From assembly GCA_030611885.1 (NCBI GenBank), contig JAUWOY010000026.1, positions 1 to 47,152 on the forward strand: 47,152 nt of DNA. Direction: 5' to 3'. The DNA is from Chloroflexota bacterium. GTDB taxonomy: Bacteria > Chloroflexota > Anaerolineae > VGOG01. This document shows, one piece after another, positions 24,329-32,485 of this stretch (position 1 is its first letter; each line of letters starts with the position of its first letter). Both the position numbers and the translations under genes were made by a program. The notes under the pieces were generated by a model. That model saw only the letters and a list, made by a program, of their open reading frames with translations. It searched no databases and was not told the DNA's origin.

Positions 24329-24358
24329 CACGTCTCAGACTTTGTGATATAGTATCAC
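24325..24358 (+). promoter_or_regulatory. Upstream promoter P1 of the redox operon, with palindromic -10
   Basis: TTGACA (24325-24330, overlapping the gatB stop), a 17-base spacer and TATAGT (24348-24353). The palindrome GTGATA-TAG-TATCAC (24344-24358) covers the -10. The half sites TTGTGA and TCAC resemble Rex or CRP/FNR-type boxes, but the central spacing is one base too long for either consensus. Confidence 0.65.
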
Positions 24359-24400
24359 CCTGCAACGTTTGCGCGGATCGCGCCGTGATAAAAAGTTTGG

Positions 24401-24428
24401 TTGCGGCTACGCCGCGCTATGATATAAT
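24401..24428 (+). promoter_or_regulatory. Downstream promoter P2 of the redox operon
   Basis: TTGCGG (24401-24406), a 16-base spacer and TATAAT (24423-24428). The spacer contains GCGGC-TAC-GCCGC, a short palindrome (24403-24415). Confidence 0.55.
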
Positions 24429-24444
24429 CTACTTCAACGCAAAA

Positions 24445-24499
24445 CAAAGGCGTTTTGAGGTTTCATACGAGCGCCTTTGGGCGCTTTCTTTTTGCGCTC
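24445..24499 (+). promoter_or_regulatory. Attenuator-like leader of the redox operon
   Basis: CAAAGGCG (24445-24452) can pair perfectly with CGCCTTTG (24472-24479). The latter overlaps AGCGCC (24470-24475), which can pair with GGCGCT (24480-24485) to give a 6-bp stem followed by TTTCTTTTT. The two structures exclude each other, as in transcription attenuators. A third pairing, GAGCGC (24469-24474) with GCGCTC (24494-24499), is also possible. Confidence 0.5.
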
Positions 24500-24525
24500 A
24501 TAGTGAATTAACAAAGGAGGAACAT

Positions 24526-25005
24526 ATGGAGTTATCCAAACTGGAGGCGATGCTGGAAGGCAGGGAGTCGCAGCCGGGCCAGTTGATCGAGGTGCTTCAG
24601 GACATGCAAGCCACGTTCCACTACCTGCCCGAGGAGGGGCTGCGCACCGTCGCCGAGAGGTTGGGTGTGCCACCCATAGAAGTGTTTCGGGTGGCGAATT
24701 TTTACAAGGCCTTCACCCTCGTACCGCGTGGCCGACACCTCCTGACGGTTTGCATGGGGACGGCCTGTCACGTGCGTGGAGCACTGAGGCTTCTGGACAC
24801 GGTCGAGGGACAGTTGAATGTCTCTCCGGGTGAGACGACCGCAGATAGAGCGTTCACGCTGGAAAGAGTGAACTGTCTCGGTTGCTGTGCCATAGGGCCG
24901 GTGGTAGTGTTAGACGACGTTTACTACGACCACATGACTCCGGGCAAGCTGCGCAGGCTGGTTACGGTAGCCTACAAGCAGGACAAGGAGGAAGGCGATG
25001 CGTAG
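24526..25005 (+). CDS. NuoE-like [2Fe-2S] thioredoxin-fold subunit
   Basis: This 159-residue protein matches the 24-kDa subunit of NADH dehydrogenase and of NAD-reducing hydrogenases. Helical N-terminus LIEVLQDMQATFHYLPEEGLRTVAERL is followed by RVANFYKAF. The cluster ligands are Cys76 and Cys81 (CMGTAC), then Cys117 and Cys121 (CLGCC). The ATG at 24526 has AAAGGAGG upstream; the longer frame reads through the promoters and leader. It overlaps the NuoF-like gene by 8 bases. No hydrogenase or complex I membrane subunits are in the window. Confidence 0.92.
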   Translation: MELSKLEAMLEGRESQPGQLIEVLQDMQATFHYLPEEGLRTVAERLGVPPIEVFRVANFYKAFTLVPRGRHLLTVCMGTACHVRGALRLLDTVEGQLNVSPGETTADRAFTLERVNCLGCCAIGPVVVLDDVYYDHMTPGKLRRLVTVAYKQDKEEGDA

Positions 25006-26851
25006 AATAGAGAGCCCAGAGCAGCTTGTGTCTCTGAGGGAAGAACTGCAGAAAAAGCGTCAGGAACAACCAGTCACGGTGATCGTTTCCTCGGGCACAT
25101 GCGGTCAGGCACGAGGATCCTTGGGCGTTCTGGACGCTTTCCGCCGTGAATTGGACAAGCAGGGACTGGCGGGAAAGGTGGCCTTACGTGTTACAGGCTG
25201 TCATGGCTTCTGCGAACAAGAGCCTTTAGCGATTATAGAGCCGGGAAACATTTTCTATTGCCGCCTCAAGCCCGACGACGTTCCCGAAATCGTTTCCGAG
25301 ACCCTTGTCAAGGGCCAGGTACTGGACAGGCTGCTCTACACCGACTCGGTCTCGGGAGAGAAGATCGTACACGAAGCTGACATACCCTTCTATCGAGCTC
25401 AGAACCGGGTGCTGCTTGGTCAGAACAAGCTGGTTGATCCCTGTAAAATCGAGGATTACATCGCCATCGGCGGCTACGCGGCGCTGGCTAAAGCCCTGAC
25501 CTCAATGAAACCGGAGGAGGTCATTGCAGAGATCAAGGCCTCGGGCCTGCGGGGCCGGGGGGGCGCGGGTTTCCCCACTGGCCGAAAGTGGGAGCTATGT
25601 CGCAGGGCTTCGGGAGAGGATAAATACGTCATCTGCAATGCCGACGAGGGCGATCCCGGTGCGTACATGAACCGCGCTGTTCTGGAAGGCAACCCCCATT
25701 CCGTGCTGGAAGGGATAATCATCGGCGCCTATGCCATTGGCGCCCAGCATGGCTTCATCTACGTGCGCGCCGAGTATCCGCTGGCGGTGGAACATACGGA
25801 GATCGCCATCGCCCAGGCCCGCGAGCTGGGGCTGCTGGGGGAAAACATACTGGGAAGCGGTTTCTCCTTCGACGTCAGGGTCGCCCGCGGCGCTGGCGCT
25901 TTCGTCGCTGGCGAAGAGACGGCTCTCATAGCCGCTCTGGAAGGCGAGGTAAGTGAGCCGAGGCCCAAAGATGTCTATCCTGTCGAGAAGGGATACATGG
26001 ATTGTCCTACCACTATCAACAACGTGGAGACGTGGGCCGATGTTCAGTTGATCATCAACAACGGCAGCGACTGGTTTGCGGCCATGGGAACCGAGAGGAG
26101 CGCTGGCACCAAGATCTTCACTCTGGCGGGAAAGGTCAAGAACACGGGGCTGGTGGAAGTGGAATTGGGCACGCCGCTGAGGACGATCATTTTCGACATC
26201 GGGGGCGGGGCCGTGGATGGCAAAGAGATCAAGGCCGTTCAGGTCGGAGGGCCATCCGGCGGTTGCATCCCCGTGGATCTGTTTGACCTCACGGTTGATT
26301 ACGAGGCCCTTACCGAGGCTGGGTCCATGATGGGCTCAGGGGGCATGGTGGTGATGGATGAAGACTCCTGCATGGTTGACATGGCCAGGTACTTTCTGGA
26401 GTTCCTTCAGGACGAATCCTGTGGGAAATGTGTTCCCTGCCGCCTGGGAATTGACCGCATGTTGGAGATCGTCACGGACATCACCGAGGGACGGGGCACG
26501 GAGAAACAACTGGTCCTGGTGAAGGAACTGGCGGAGACAGTCGCCCTGGCCTCGTTGTGCGCCCTGGGCAAGACCGCGCCCAACCCGGTGCTGACCACCC
26601 TGCGCTACTTCCGACCGGAATATGAAGCCCACATCCGGGAGCAGCGTTGCCCTGCTTTGGCGTGCCGTGCCCTCATCCACTACACCATTGACCCTGAAAA
26701 ATGCACGGGGTGTATGGTTTGCTTGCGCGCCTGCCCTCAGGGTGCCATCACCGGTGAGAAAAAGGAGCCGCACGTCATCAACGAGGAACTCTGCACCAAG
26801 TGCGGCATCTGCAAAGAAGAGTGTAAATTCGACGCGATCATCGTCGAATAG
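24998..26851 (+). CDS. NuoF-like NADH-binding flavoprotein with N- and C-terminal Fe-S domains
   Basis: This 617-residue protein has the three-part layout of HydB/HoxF-type subunits. An N-terminal thioredoxin-like domain is at about 1-120. The NuoF core is at about 140-540, with GLRGRGGAGFPTGRKW (NADH/FMN) and GEETALIAALEG, and SCGKCVPCRLG for the 4Fe-4S. A C-terminal double 4Fe-4S ferredoxin is at about 565-615 (CTGCMVCLRACP and CTKCGICKEEC). It should oxidise NAD(P)H or reduce NAD(P)+ through FMN. The N-terminal domain has Cys35, Cys68 and Cys72, but Val30 stands where the first cluster Cys is expected, so this 2Fe-2S site is probably absent or altered. It overlaps the NuoE-like gene by 8 bases. 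Confidence 0.92.
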   Translation: MRRIESPEQLVSLREELQKKRQEQPVTVIVSSGTCGQARGSLGVLDAFRRELDKQGLAGKVALRVTGCHGFCEQEPLAIIEPGNIFYCRLKPDDVPEIVSETLVKGQVLDRLLYTDSVSGEKIVHEADIPFYRAQNRVLLGQNKLVDPCKIEDYIAIGGYAALAKALTSMKPEEVIAEIKASGLRGRGGAGFPTGRKWELCRRASGEDKYVICNADEGDPGAYMNRAVLEGNPHSVLEGIIIGAYAIGAQHGFIYVRAEYPLAVEHTEIAIAQARELGLLGENILGSGFSFDVRVARGAGAFVAGEETALIAALEGEVSEPRPKDVYPVEKGYMDCPTTINNVETWADVQLIINNGSDWFAAMGTERSAGTKIFTLAGKVKNTGLVEVELGTPLRTIIFDIGGGAVDGKEIKAVQVGGPSGGCIPVDLFDLTVDYEALTEAGSMMGSGGMVVMDEDSCMVDMARYFLEFLQDESCGKCVPCRLGIDRMLEIVTDITEGRGTEKQLVLVKELAETVALASLCALGKTAPNPVLTTLRYFRPEYEAHIREQRCPALACRALIHYTIDPEKCTGCMVCLRACPQGAITGEKKEPHVINEELCTKCGICKEECKFDAIIVE

Positions 26852-26860
26852 GAGGTGAAT

Positions 26861-27550
26861 ATGCCAGAATATATTACCCTGACCATAGACGGGGCCCGAA
26901 TCCGGGTTATAGAAGGCACGAGCGTCCTCGATGCGGCCCTCGACCACGGTATTTGCATCCCCCACCTCTGTCACATGCGGGGCGTCCCGGACATCGGGGT
27001 CTGCCGCCTGTGCCTGGTGGAAGTGGTGGAGAACGGAAGATCGAAGATCACGACTTCCTGTACCCTCGGAGCCAAGGAAGGGATGGTCATTCGCGCCCAC
27101 ACGGAGAAGATCCTCAAACTGCGGCGCAACGTCGCCGAGCTGCTGGTAGCGGAGGCCCCCAACTCGCGGGCTATCCAGGATATAGCGGTGCGGTGTGGCG
27201 TGACTGAGGTGCGTTACCCATTTCATCACGCTAATTGCGTGCTGTGTGGCCGCTGCGTCCGCGTCTGCAGTGAGGTCTGGCAATCCAAAGTCCTGGGATT
27301 TGTGGGGCGGGGAAAAGACAGGCACGTAGCCTTGCCCTTCAACGAGCGGCCTGAGTACTGCAAGCGGTGCTGGTCCTGCATAGACGTTTGCCCCATGACC
27401 ATCACTCCCTGTGATGGGCCAATGAAGGAGGGCGAGGAATACCTTTGTGGAAAGTGCGCCTCTCAGCTCACCATGATCGAGAATTCACCTGATTCGTGTG
27501 TGTGGTGCCGGTTGGGCGAGGGCTTTCAGTGTTCCAGATGGCGACCGTAA
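26861..27550 (+). CDS. HoxU/NuoG-N-terminal-like [2Fe-2S]/[4Fe-4S] electron-transfer protein
   Basis: This 229-residue protein starts with a ferredoxin-type 2Fe-2S domain (IRVIEGTSVLDAALDHGICIPHLC, then CRLCLVEV). It continues with the His-Cys 4Fe-4S region and a two-cluster segment (CVLCGRCVRVC and CKRCWSCIDVCP), like the N-terminal third of NuoG or HoxU. Further cysteines near the end (CGKC, CVWC) may hold another cluster. It would link the NuoF-like diaphorase to a partner enzyme. The ATG at 26861 follows AGGAGGTGAAT. No catalytic molybdopterin or hydrogenase domain follows, so the partner is probably the FMN protein downstream. Confidence 0.88.
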   Translation: MPEYITLTIDGARIRVIEGTSVLDAALDHGICIPHLCHMRGVPDIGVCRLCLVEVVENGRSKITTSCTLGAKEGMVIRAHTEKILKLRRNVAELLVAEAPNSRAIQDIAVRCGVTEVRYPFHHANCVLCGRCVRVCSEVWQSKVLGFVGRGKDRHVALPFNERPEYCKRCWSCIDVCPMTITPCDGPMKEGEEYLCGKCASQLTMIENSPDSCVWCRLGEGFQCSRWRP

Positions 27551-27571
27551 CTTTGTCCAAGTAGGATTCCC

Positions 27572-27624
27572 AGCAGAGGCGGCTCCCACGCCGCCGGTTC
27601 GTGGGCATGGGAGCCCACTCTGCT
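27572..27624. repeat. Long hairpin between the Fe-S gene and the glutamate synthase-like gene
   Basis: AGCAGAG-gc-GGCTCCCA (27572-27588) pairs with TGGGAGCC-ca-CTCTGCT (27608-27624). An inner alternative pairs CCCACG with CGTGGG. No T-run follows, so it may be a processing or stability element, or a small palindromic repeat, rather than a terminator. Confidence 0.7.
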
Positions 27625-27659
27625 AAGAATGGATATTTAATAAAAAAGGAGAATTTCCA

Positions 27660-29255
27660 ATGAATCTGTCACAACCAAATTCCAATGACATCTCGCAAAC
27701 GGCCAATCGCTCTCGAAGCGTAGTGCCGAGTTCCGGCCTTTGCACCCGCTGCATTGACGGCTGCACGGGGAACTGTGAGGTTTTCAAGGCCTCCTATCGA
27801 GGGCGCGAGGTGCTCTATCCCAATCCATACGGCTTCATAACCGCCGGCGCTGACAAGGAGTATCCGGTTGACTACTCCCACCTGAACATCCAGGGCTACG
27901 CTATGGGAGCCAAGGGGCTGCCAGAAGGGGTGGAGGCCGGGCCGGATACCACCCTCTTCCCCATGGTGAACACGGAGACGGAGATAGGCTACAAACACAA
28001 GATAAAGATGCGGATCCCGGTCTTCACCGGCGCCCTGGGATCCACCGAGATAGCCCGGCGCAACTGGGAACATTTTGCGGTGGGCGCGGCCATCTCAGGT
28101 GTCTCCCTCGTCTGTGGCGAGAACGTGTGCGGCATGGACCCCGAAACGGAGCTGGATGAGAACAACAGAGTCAAAAAGTCGCCGGAGATGCGGCGTCGGG
28201 TAGAGTGGTATCGCCGCTGGCACGAGGGGTACGGCGACATCCACGTTCAGATGAACGTCGAAGACACCCGCTTCGGGGTGGCTGAATACGCCATCGAGAA
28301 GTTAGGCGTGGAGACCATCGAGCTGAAGTGGGGCCAGGGGGCCAAGTGCATCGGCGGCGAGGTCAAGATAGGTAGCCTGGAACGAGCGATCGAGTTACAG
28401 CGGCGGGGCTATCTGATCACTCCCGACCCCTCTTTGGAGGCCAACCAGGCCGCCTTCCGCGCCGGGGCACTGAAACAGTTCGAACGTCACTCGCGGCTGG
28501 GCTTCATTGACCAGGAAACGTTCATGAAAGAGGTCGAGCGGCTGCGCAAGCTGGGGGCCAAACGAGTGATGCTGAAGACCGGCGCCTATTCTATGCGCGA
28601 GTTGGCCCTGGCCATCAGGTGGTCTTCGGACGCCAAAATTGACCTGCTTACCATTGATGGGGCTGGCGGCGGGACCGGCATGAGCCCCTGGCGGATGATG
28701 GTCGAATGGGGTATCCCGACCTTCTACCTGGAGGCCATGACCCACAACCTGTGTAGCAAACTGGCTGCCAAAGGGGACTACGTCCCCAGCATCGCCATCG
28801 GCGGGGGGCTTTCGACCGAGGATCACATCTTCAAGGTGCTGGCCATGGGCGCCCCTTACGTGAAAGCCGTCTGCATGGGCCGCGCGCTCATGATTCCGGG
28901 CATGGTAGGCAAGAACATCGGCATTTGGCTCGAAGGAGGCGGCGTCAATCTCCCGGCCACTGTTTCTGTGTACGGCCACACGGTCGAGGAGATTTTTGTC
29001 ACCTACGAGACGCTGCGGGACAAGTACGGCGAGGCAGTCAAGGAGCTTCCCCTGGGAGCTATCGGCATCTACACTTTTACGAGCAAGCTCAAGACTGGTC
29101 TGCAACAATTCATGGCTGGCAGCCGCAACTTCCGGCTCTCGACCATCAGCCGCAACGACCTGATGGCCCTCACCGAGGAGGCGGCCAAAATCTCCGGTAT
29201 CTCTTACGTGATGGATGCCTACCGGGAGGAGGCCGAGAGGATCATCAACGGATAG
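27660..29255 (+). CDS. FMN-binding glutamate synthase domain protein (archaeal-type GltB central/FMN domain)
   Basis: This 531-residue protein contains the FMN TIM-barrel of glutamate synthase (about 110-450), with LTIDGAGGGTGMSP, IAIGGGLSTEDHIFKVLAMGA and VCMGRALMIPGM. Near the N-terminus are four cysteines (28, 31, 35, 39: C-x2-C-x3-C-x3-C) that may bind an Fe-S cluster. There is no glutaminase domain, so ammonia or a separate subunit would supply nitrogen if it is a glutamate synthase. AGGAG lies 8 bases before ATG 27660. It follows the NuoE/NuoF/Fe-S genes by about 110 bases, so NAD(P)H could feed electrons to it. The actual substrate is not proven. Confidence 0.85.
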   Translation: MNLSQPNSNDISQTANRSRSVVPSSGLCTRCIDGCTGNCEVFKASYRGREVLYPNPYGFITAGADKEYPVDYSHLNIQGYAMGAKGLPEGVEAGPDTTLFPMVNTETEIGYKHKIKMRIPVFTGALGSTEIARRNWEHFAVGAAISGVSLVCGENVCGMDPETELDENNRVKKSPEMRRRVEWYRRWHEGYGDIHVQMNVEDTRFGVAEYAIEKLGVETIELKWGQGAKCIGGEVKIGSLERAIELQRRGYLITPDPSLEANQAAFRAGALKQFERHSRLGFIDQETFMKEVERLRKLGAKRVMLKTGAYSMRELALAIRWSSDAKIDLLTIDGAGGGTGMSPWRMMVEWGIPTFYLEAMTHNLCSKLAAKGDYVPSIAIGGGLSTEDHIFKVLAMGAPYVKAVCMGRALMIPGMVGKNIGIWLEGGGVNLPATVSVYGHTVEEIFVTYETLRDKYGEAVKELPLGAIGIYTFTSKLKTGLQQFMAGSRNFRLSTISRNDLMALTEEAAKISGISYVMDAYREEAERIING

Positions 29256-29292
29256 GGTTGTGGCGGCATTGGCTTCGCTCGACTGAAAAACA

Positions 29293-29330
29293 GAACCCTC
29301 GCCGGCGGAAAGCTGGCGAAGGTTCTATTC
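29293..29330 (+). terminator. Terminator after the redox operon
   Basis: GAACCCTCGCCGGC pairs with GCTGGCGAAGGTTC around a short loop (29293-29325, one mismatch) and is followed by TATTCTT, a weak U-tract. Confidence 0.65.
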
Positions 29331-29359
29331 TTGACCAATAGGGCTACATAGGATACAAT
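29331..29359 (+). promoter_or_regulatory. Promoter of the rRNA methyltransferase gene
   Basis: TTGACC (29331-29336), a 17-base spacer and TACAAT (29354-29359). The expected transcription start falls at or within two bases of the ATG at 29367. Confidence 0.7.
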
Positions 29360-29366
29360 AGGGCTG

Positions 29367-30608
<1,242 letters not shown>

Positions 30609-30655
30609 TTCCTCCCGCGCGGGACTGACCTCCTTCGAACCCTGCTTTCCTCAGC

Positions 30656-30684
30656 TTGTCACATGCGAAGAAATGAGATATAAT
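30656..30684 (+). promoter_or_regulatory. Promoter of the RHH-type regulator gene
   Basis: TTGTCA (30656-30661), a 17-base spacer and TATAAT (30679-30684). GGAGG is near 30705, about 13 bases before the ATG. Confidence 0.75.
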
Positions 30685-30721
30685 GAGTTTGAAAACCGCC
30701 CATTGGAGGTGAGACATAAGC

Positions 30722-31237
30722 ATGAAGACGAAAGAGTTAACCGTTGAGGTCCCCGAATACCTGTATGAGAAGTCCGTCAAACTGACGAGCCTGGGCCTCT
30801 TCCGTGATCTGTCCGACCTGGTGGCCGCAGGCATGAGGAGAGAGCTGCAAGAGGCAAAGGAGTTGCTGGAGTTCGAGCCAGAGGATTGGGAGGAAAGGCT
30901 AGCCAGACTATGTGCTCAAATCAAGGAGAGGAGAGCCAAGTATGGCCACGAGGAGCCAAGCGAGGGAAAGATACTCGTCGAACTCCGCGCCGCCCGGCGA
31001 GAAATCTGGGAGAAAGAGATTCTGAGCCCGGATTCTTTTGAAAAGCTCCTTCTTCGCTCAGGGCTACGGCTAGGCGATGAGGTGATTGTCCGTATCAAGT
31101 CGCAAGGGCTTGAGATCACCACCAACCCAGCGAGGGCCTTGTGGGGTTCCTTACGCTCAAGCAAAGACGCTTCGCAGCTTAAACTAGAAGCCTATGAAGA
31201 GATGGGGGATCTGCTTGATGCCAAGCTATCTGGATGA
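30722..31237 (+). CDS. Putative regulator with ribbon-helix-helix-like N-terminus and AbrB-like C-terminus
   Basis: In this 171-residue protein the first 45 residues (ELTVEVPEYLYEKSVKL, then DLSDLVAAGMRREL) read like an RHH DNA-binding or antitoxin domain. The middle is a charged helix. The end contains LLRSGLRLGDEVIVRI and LEITTNPARA, which resembles the swapped-hairpin AbrB/SpoVT fold. No toxin gene accompanies it. It has its own promoter and terminator, so it is a single transcription unit. The function is unknown; DNA binding is inferred. Confidence 0.6.
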   Translation: MKTKELTVEVPEYLYEKSVKLTSLGLFRDLSDLVAAGMRRELQEAKELLEFEPEDWEERLARLCAQIKERRAKYGHEEPSEGKILVELRAARREIWEKEILSPDSFEKLLLRSGLRLGDEVIVRIKSQGLEITTNPARALWGSLRSSKDASQLKLEAYEEMGDLLDAKLSG

Positions 31238-31270
31238 ATGCGGTAGTGACAAATCGCGACACACGCGAAA

Positions 31271-31313
31271 GGCCACGAAAGGCGCGAAACGCTTTCGTGG
31301 CCTTCGTTTATTT
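31271..31313 (+). terminator. Terminator of the RHH-type gene
   Basis: GGCCACGAAAG (31271-31281) and CTTTCGTGGCC (31292-31302) form a perfect 11-bp stem followed by TTCGTTTATTT. Confidence 0.8.
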
Positions 31314-31319
31314 CGGTTC

Positions 31320-31348
31320 TTGACCGAACTGACTCTTTCTGCTATAAT
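31320..31348 (+). promoter_or_regulatory. Promoter of the lipoprotein gene
   Basis: TTGACC (31320-31325), a 17-base spacer and TATAAT (31343-31348). Confidence 0.75.
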
Positions 31349-31377
31349 GGCAGCAACTTCCGAGATGAAGGTGGTAA

Positions 31378-32364
31378 ATGCCACAAATGCGAAAAGTCCT
31401 TCTACCCATCGTCACCATTGCTTTGATCACTGCGTTAGGGATAACCGGCTGCGGAACATCGGCTGGCTCTACCGCCTGCCCTACCTATACCCCTTACCCT
31501 ACTTACACTCCCTATCCAACCTACACGCCGCCCCCCTCATCCGCTGGCCCGCTTTGGCCGAGCGGCTGGAAGGATAACGTGATCTCCTGGCAAGACGCTG
31601 GCCAGTACTACGGGCAGACCATGACCGTGGAAGGCCCAGTGGTCAAGACTTACAACTCCGGCGGAGCCGTCTTCTTGAACTTTCACCAGGACTACCAAGA
31701 TCACTTCAAGGCCGTCATCTTCCCTGACGACTGGGGCAAGTTTCCAGAGCCACCGGAGAAGTTGTTCCTGGGGCGGCTGGTGCGCGTGACGGGGTTGATC
31801 GAGGAATACCAGGGAGCACCTGAGATCATTGTCAGAGAGCCTGGTCAGATCGAAATGGCGGTTGACACCTCCTGCCCGCCCTGTTCGCCCTGCCTTCCGT
31901 GTCCTCCGTGTTCGACTATTGTCCCCACCCAGCCGTTAGCCACCCCAGCCCAACCGTCGTCTACTCCCACCCAGCCGTTAGCCACGCCGACCGAGCCGTC
32001 AGCCACTCCTATCCAACCAGCAGCCACCCCCACCTCACCGGCTGCCCAGGCCACGCCTGCCCCGACAGAGGTTGTGGTTTCCTGGCAGGACGCGGCCCAG
32101 CACTACGGCCAGGTCGTGACCGTAGAAGGCCGGGTGGTCAAGACTTACAACTCGGGCAAGGTGGTCTTTTTGAATTTCCACCAGGATTATCGCGCGTATT
32201 TCAAAGCGGTCATCTTCCCCGATGACTGGGACAGGTTTCCTGAGCCGCCGGAGCAGCTCTTCTTGGACAAGCTGGTTCGGGTCACCGGCCTGGTCAAAGA
32301 ATACGAGGGCGCGCCGGAGATCATCGTCGAGGAGCCGGGGCAGATCGAGATAGTTGAGGAATAG
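31378..32364 (+). CDS. Lipoprotein with two tandem OB-like domains and proline-rich linkers
   Basis: In this 328-residue protein a basic start and hydrophobic segment end in a lipobox (ITGC, Cys at about residue 25), so it should be a membrane-anchored extracytoplasmic lipoprotein. A CPTYTPYPTYTPYPT linker leads to domain 1 (about 66-160). A Cys-Pro run (five Cys spaced by three: CPPCSPCLPCPPC) and a long Pro/Thr/Ala linker of PTQP-type repeats lead to domain 2 (about 235-328). The two ~95-residue domains are near-identical (SWQDA--YYGQ-VTVEG-VVKTYNSG). They look like OB-fold domains of the nucleic-acid-binding type found in Chloroflexota lipoproteins. The ligand is unknown. Confidence 0.8.
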   Translation: MPQMRKVLLPIVTIALITALGITGCGTSAGSTACPTYTPYPTYTPYPTYTPPPSSAGPLWPSGWKDNVISWQDAGQYYGQTMTVEGPVVKTYNSGGAVFLNFHQDYQDHFKAVIFPDDWGKFPEPPEKLFLGRLVRVTGLIEEYQGAPEIIVREPGQIEMAVDTSCPPCSPCLPCPPCSTIVPTQPLATPAQPSSTPTQPLATPTEPSATPIQPAATPTSPAAQATPAPTEVVVSWQDAAQHYGQVVTVEGRVVKTYNSGKVVFLNFHQDYRAYFKAVIFPDDWDRFPEPPEQLFLDKLVRVTGLVKEYEGAPEIIVEEPGQIEIVEE

Positions 32365-32378
32365 TCGCAATGAGTCTA

Positions 32379-32454
32379 CTGAAAAAAGCTCCCGCAGCCG
32401 TCCCCGGGTGCGGAAATCGGCCCGAGGACGGGCCTCAGAGCAAGCTTTTTTCAG
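32379..32454. terminator. Terminator-like inverted repeat between the lipoprotein and IMPase genes
   Basis: CTGAAAAAAGCT (32379-32390) is the perfect reverse complement of AGCTTTTTTCAG (32443-32454). Inside lie GC-rich self-complementary stretches (CCCGAGGACGGG). The T-run in the right arm suits a terminator, and the A-run in the left arm suits the other strand. Confidence 0.65.
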
Positions 32455-32485
32455 GGGAGTCCGCAATGCATTTGGAGGTCTAGTC

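Noticed and set aside
26336-27325. A 329-codon open frame antisense to the NuoF-like and Fe-S genes
   Set aside because: It covers two cysteine-motif-rich genes on the other strand and has no independent support.
24998-27550. Bidirectional NAD-reducing hydrogenase operon
   Set aside because: No hydrogenase large or small subunit or H-cluster domain is encoded in the window; the following gene is a glutamate synthase-like FMN protein.
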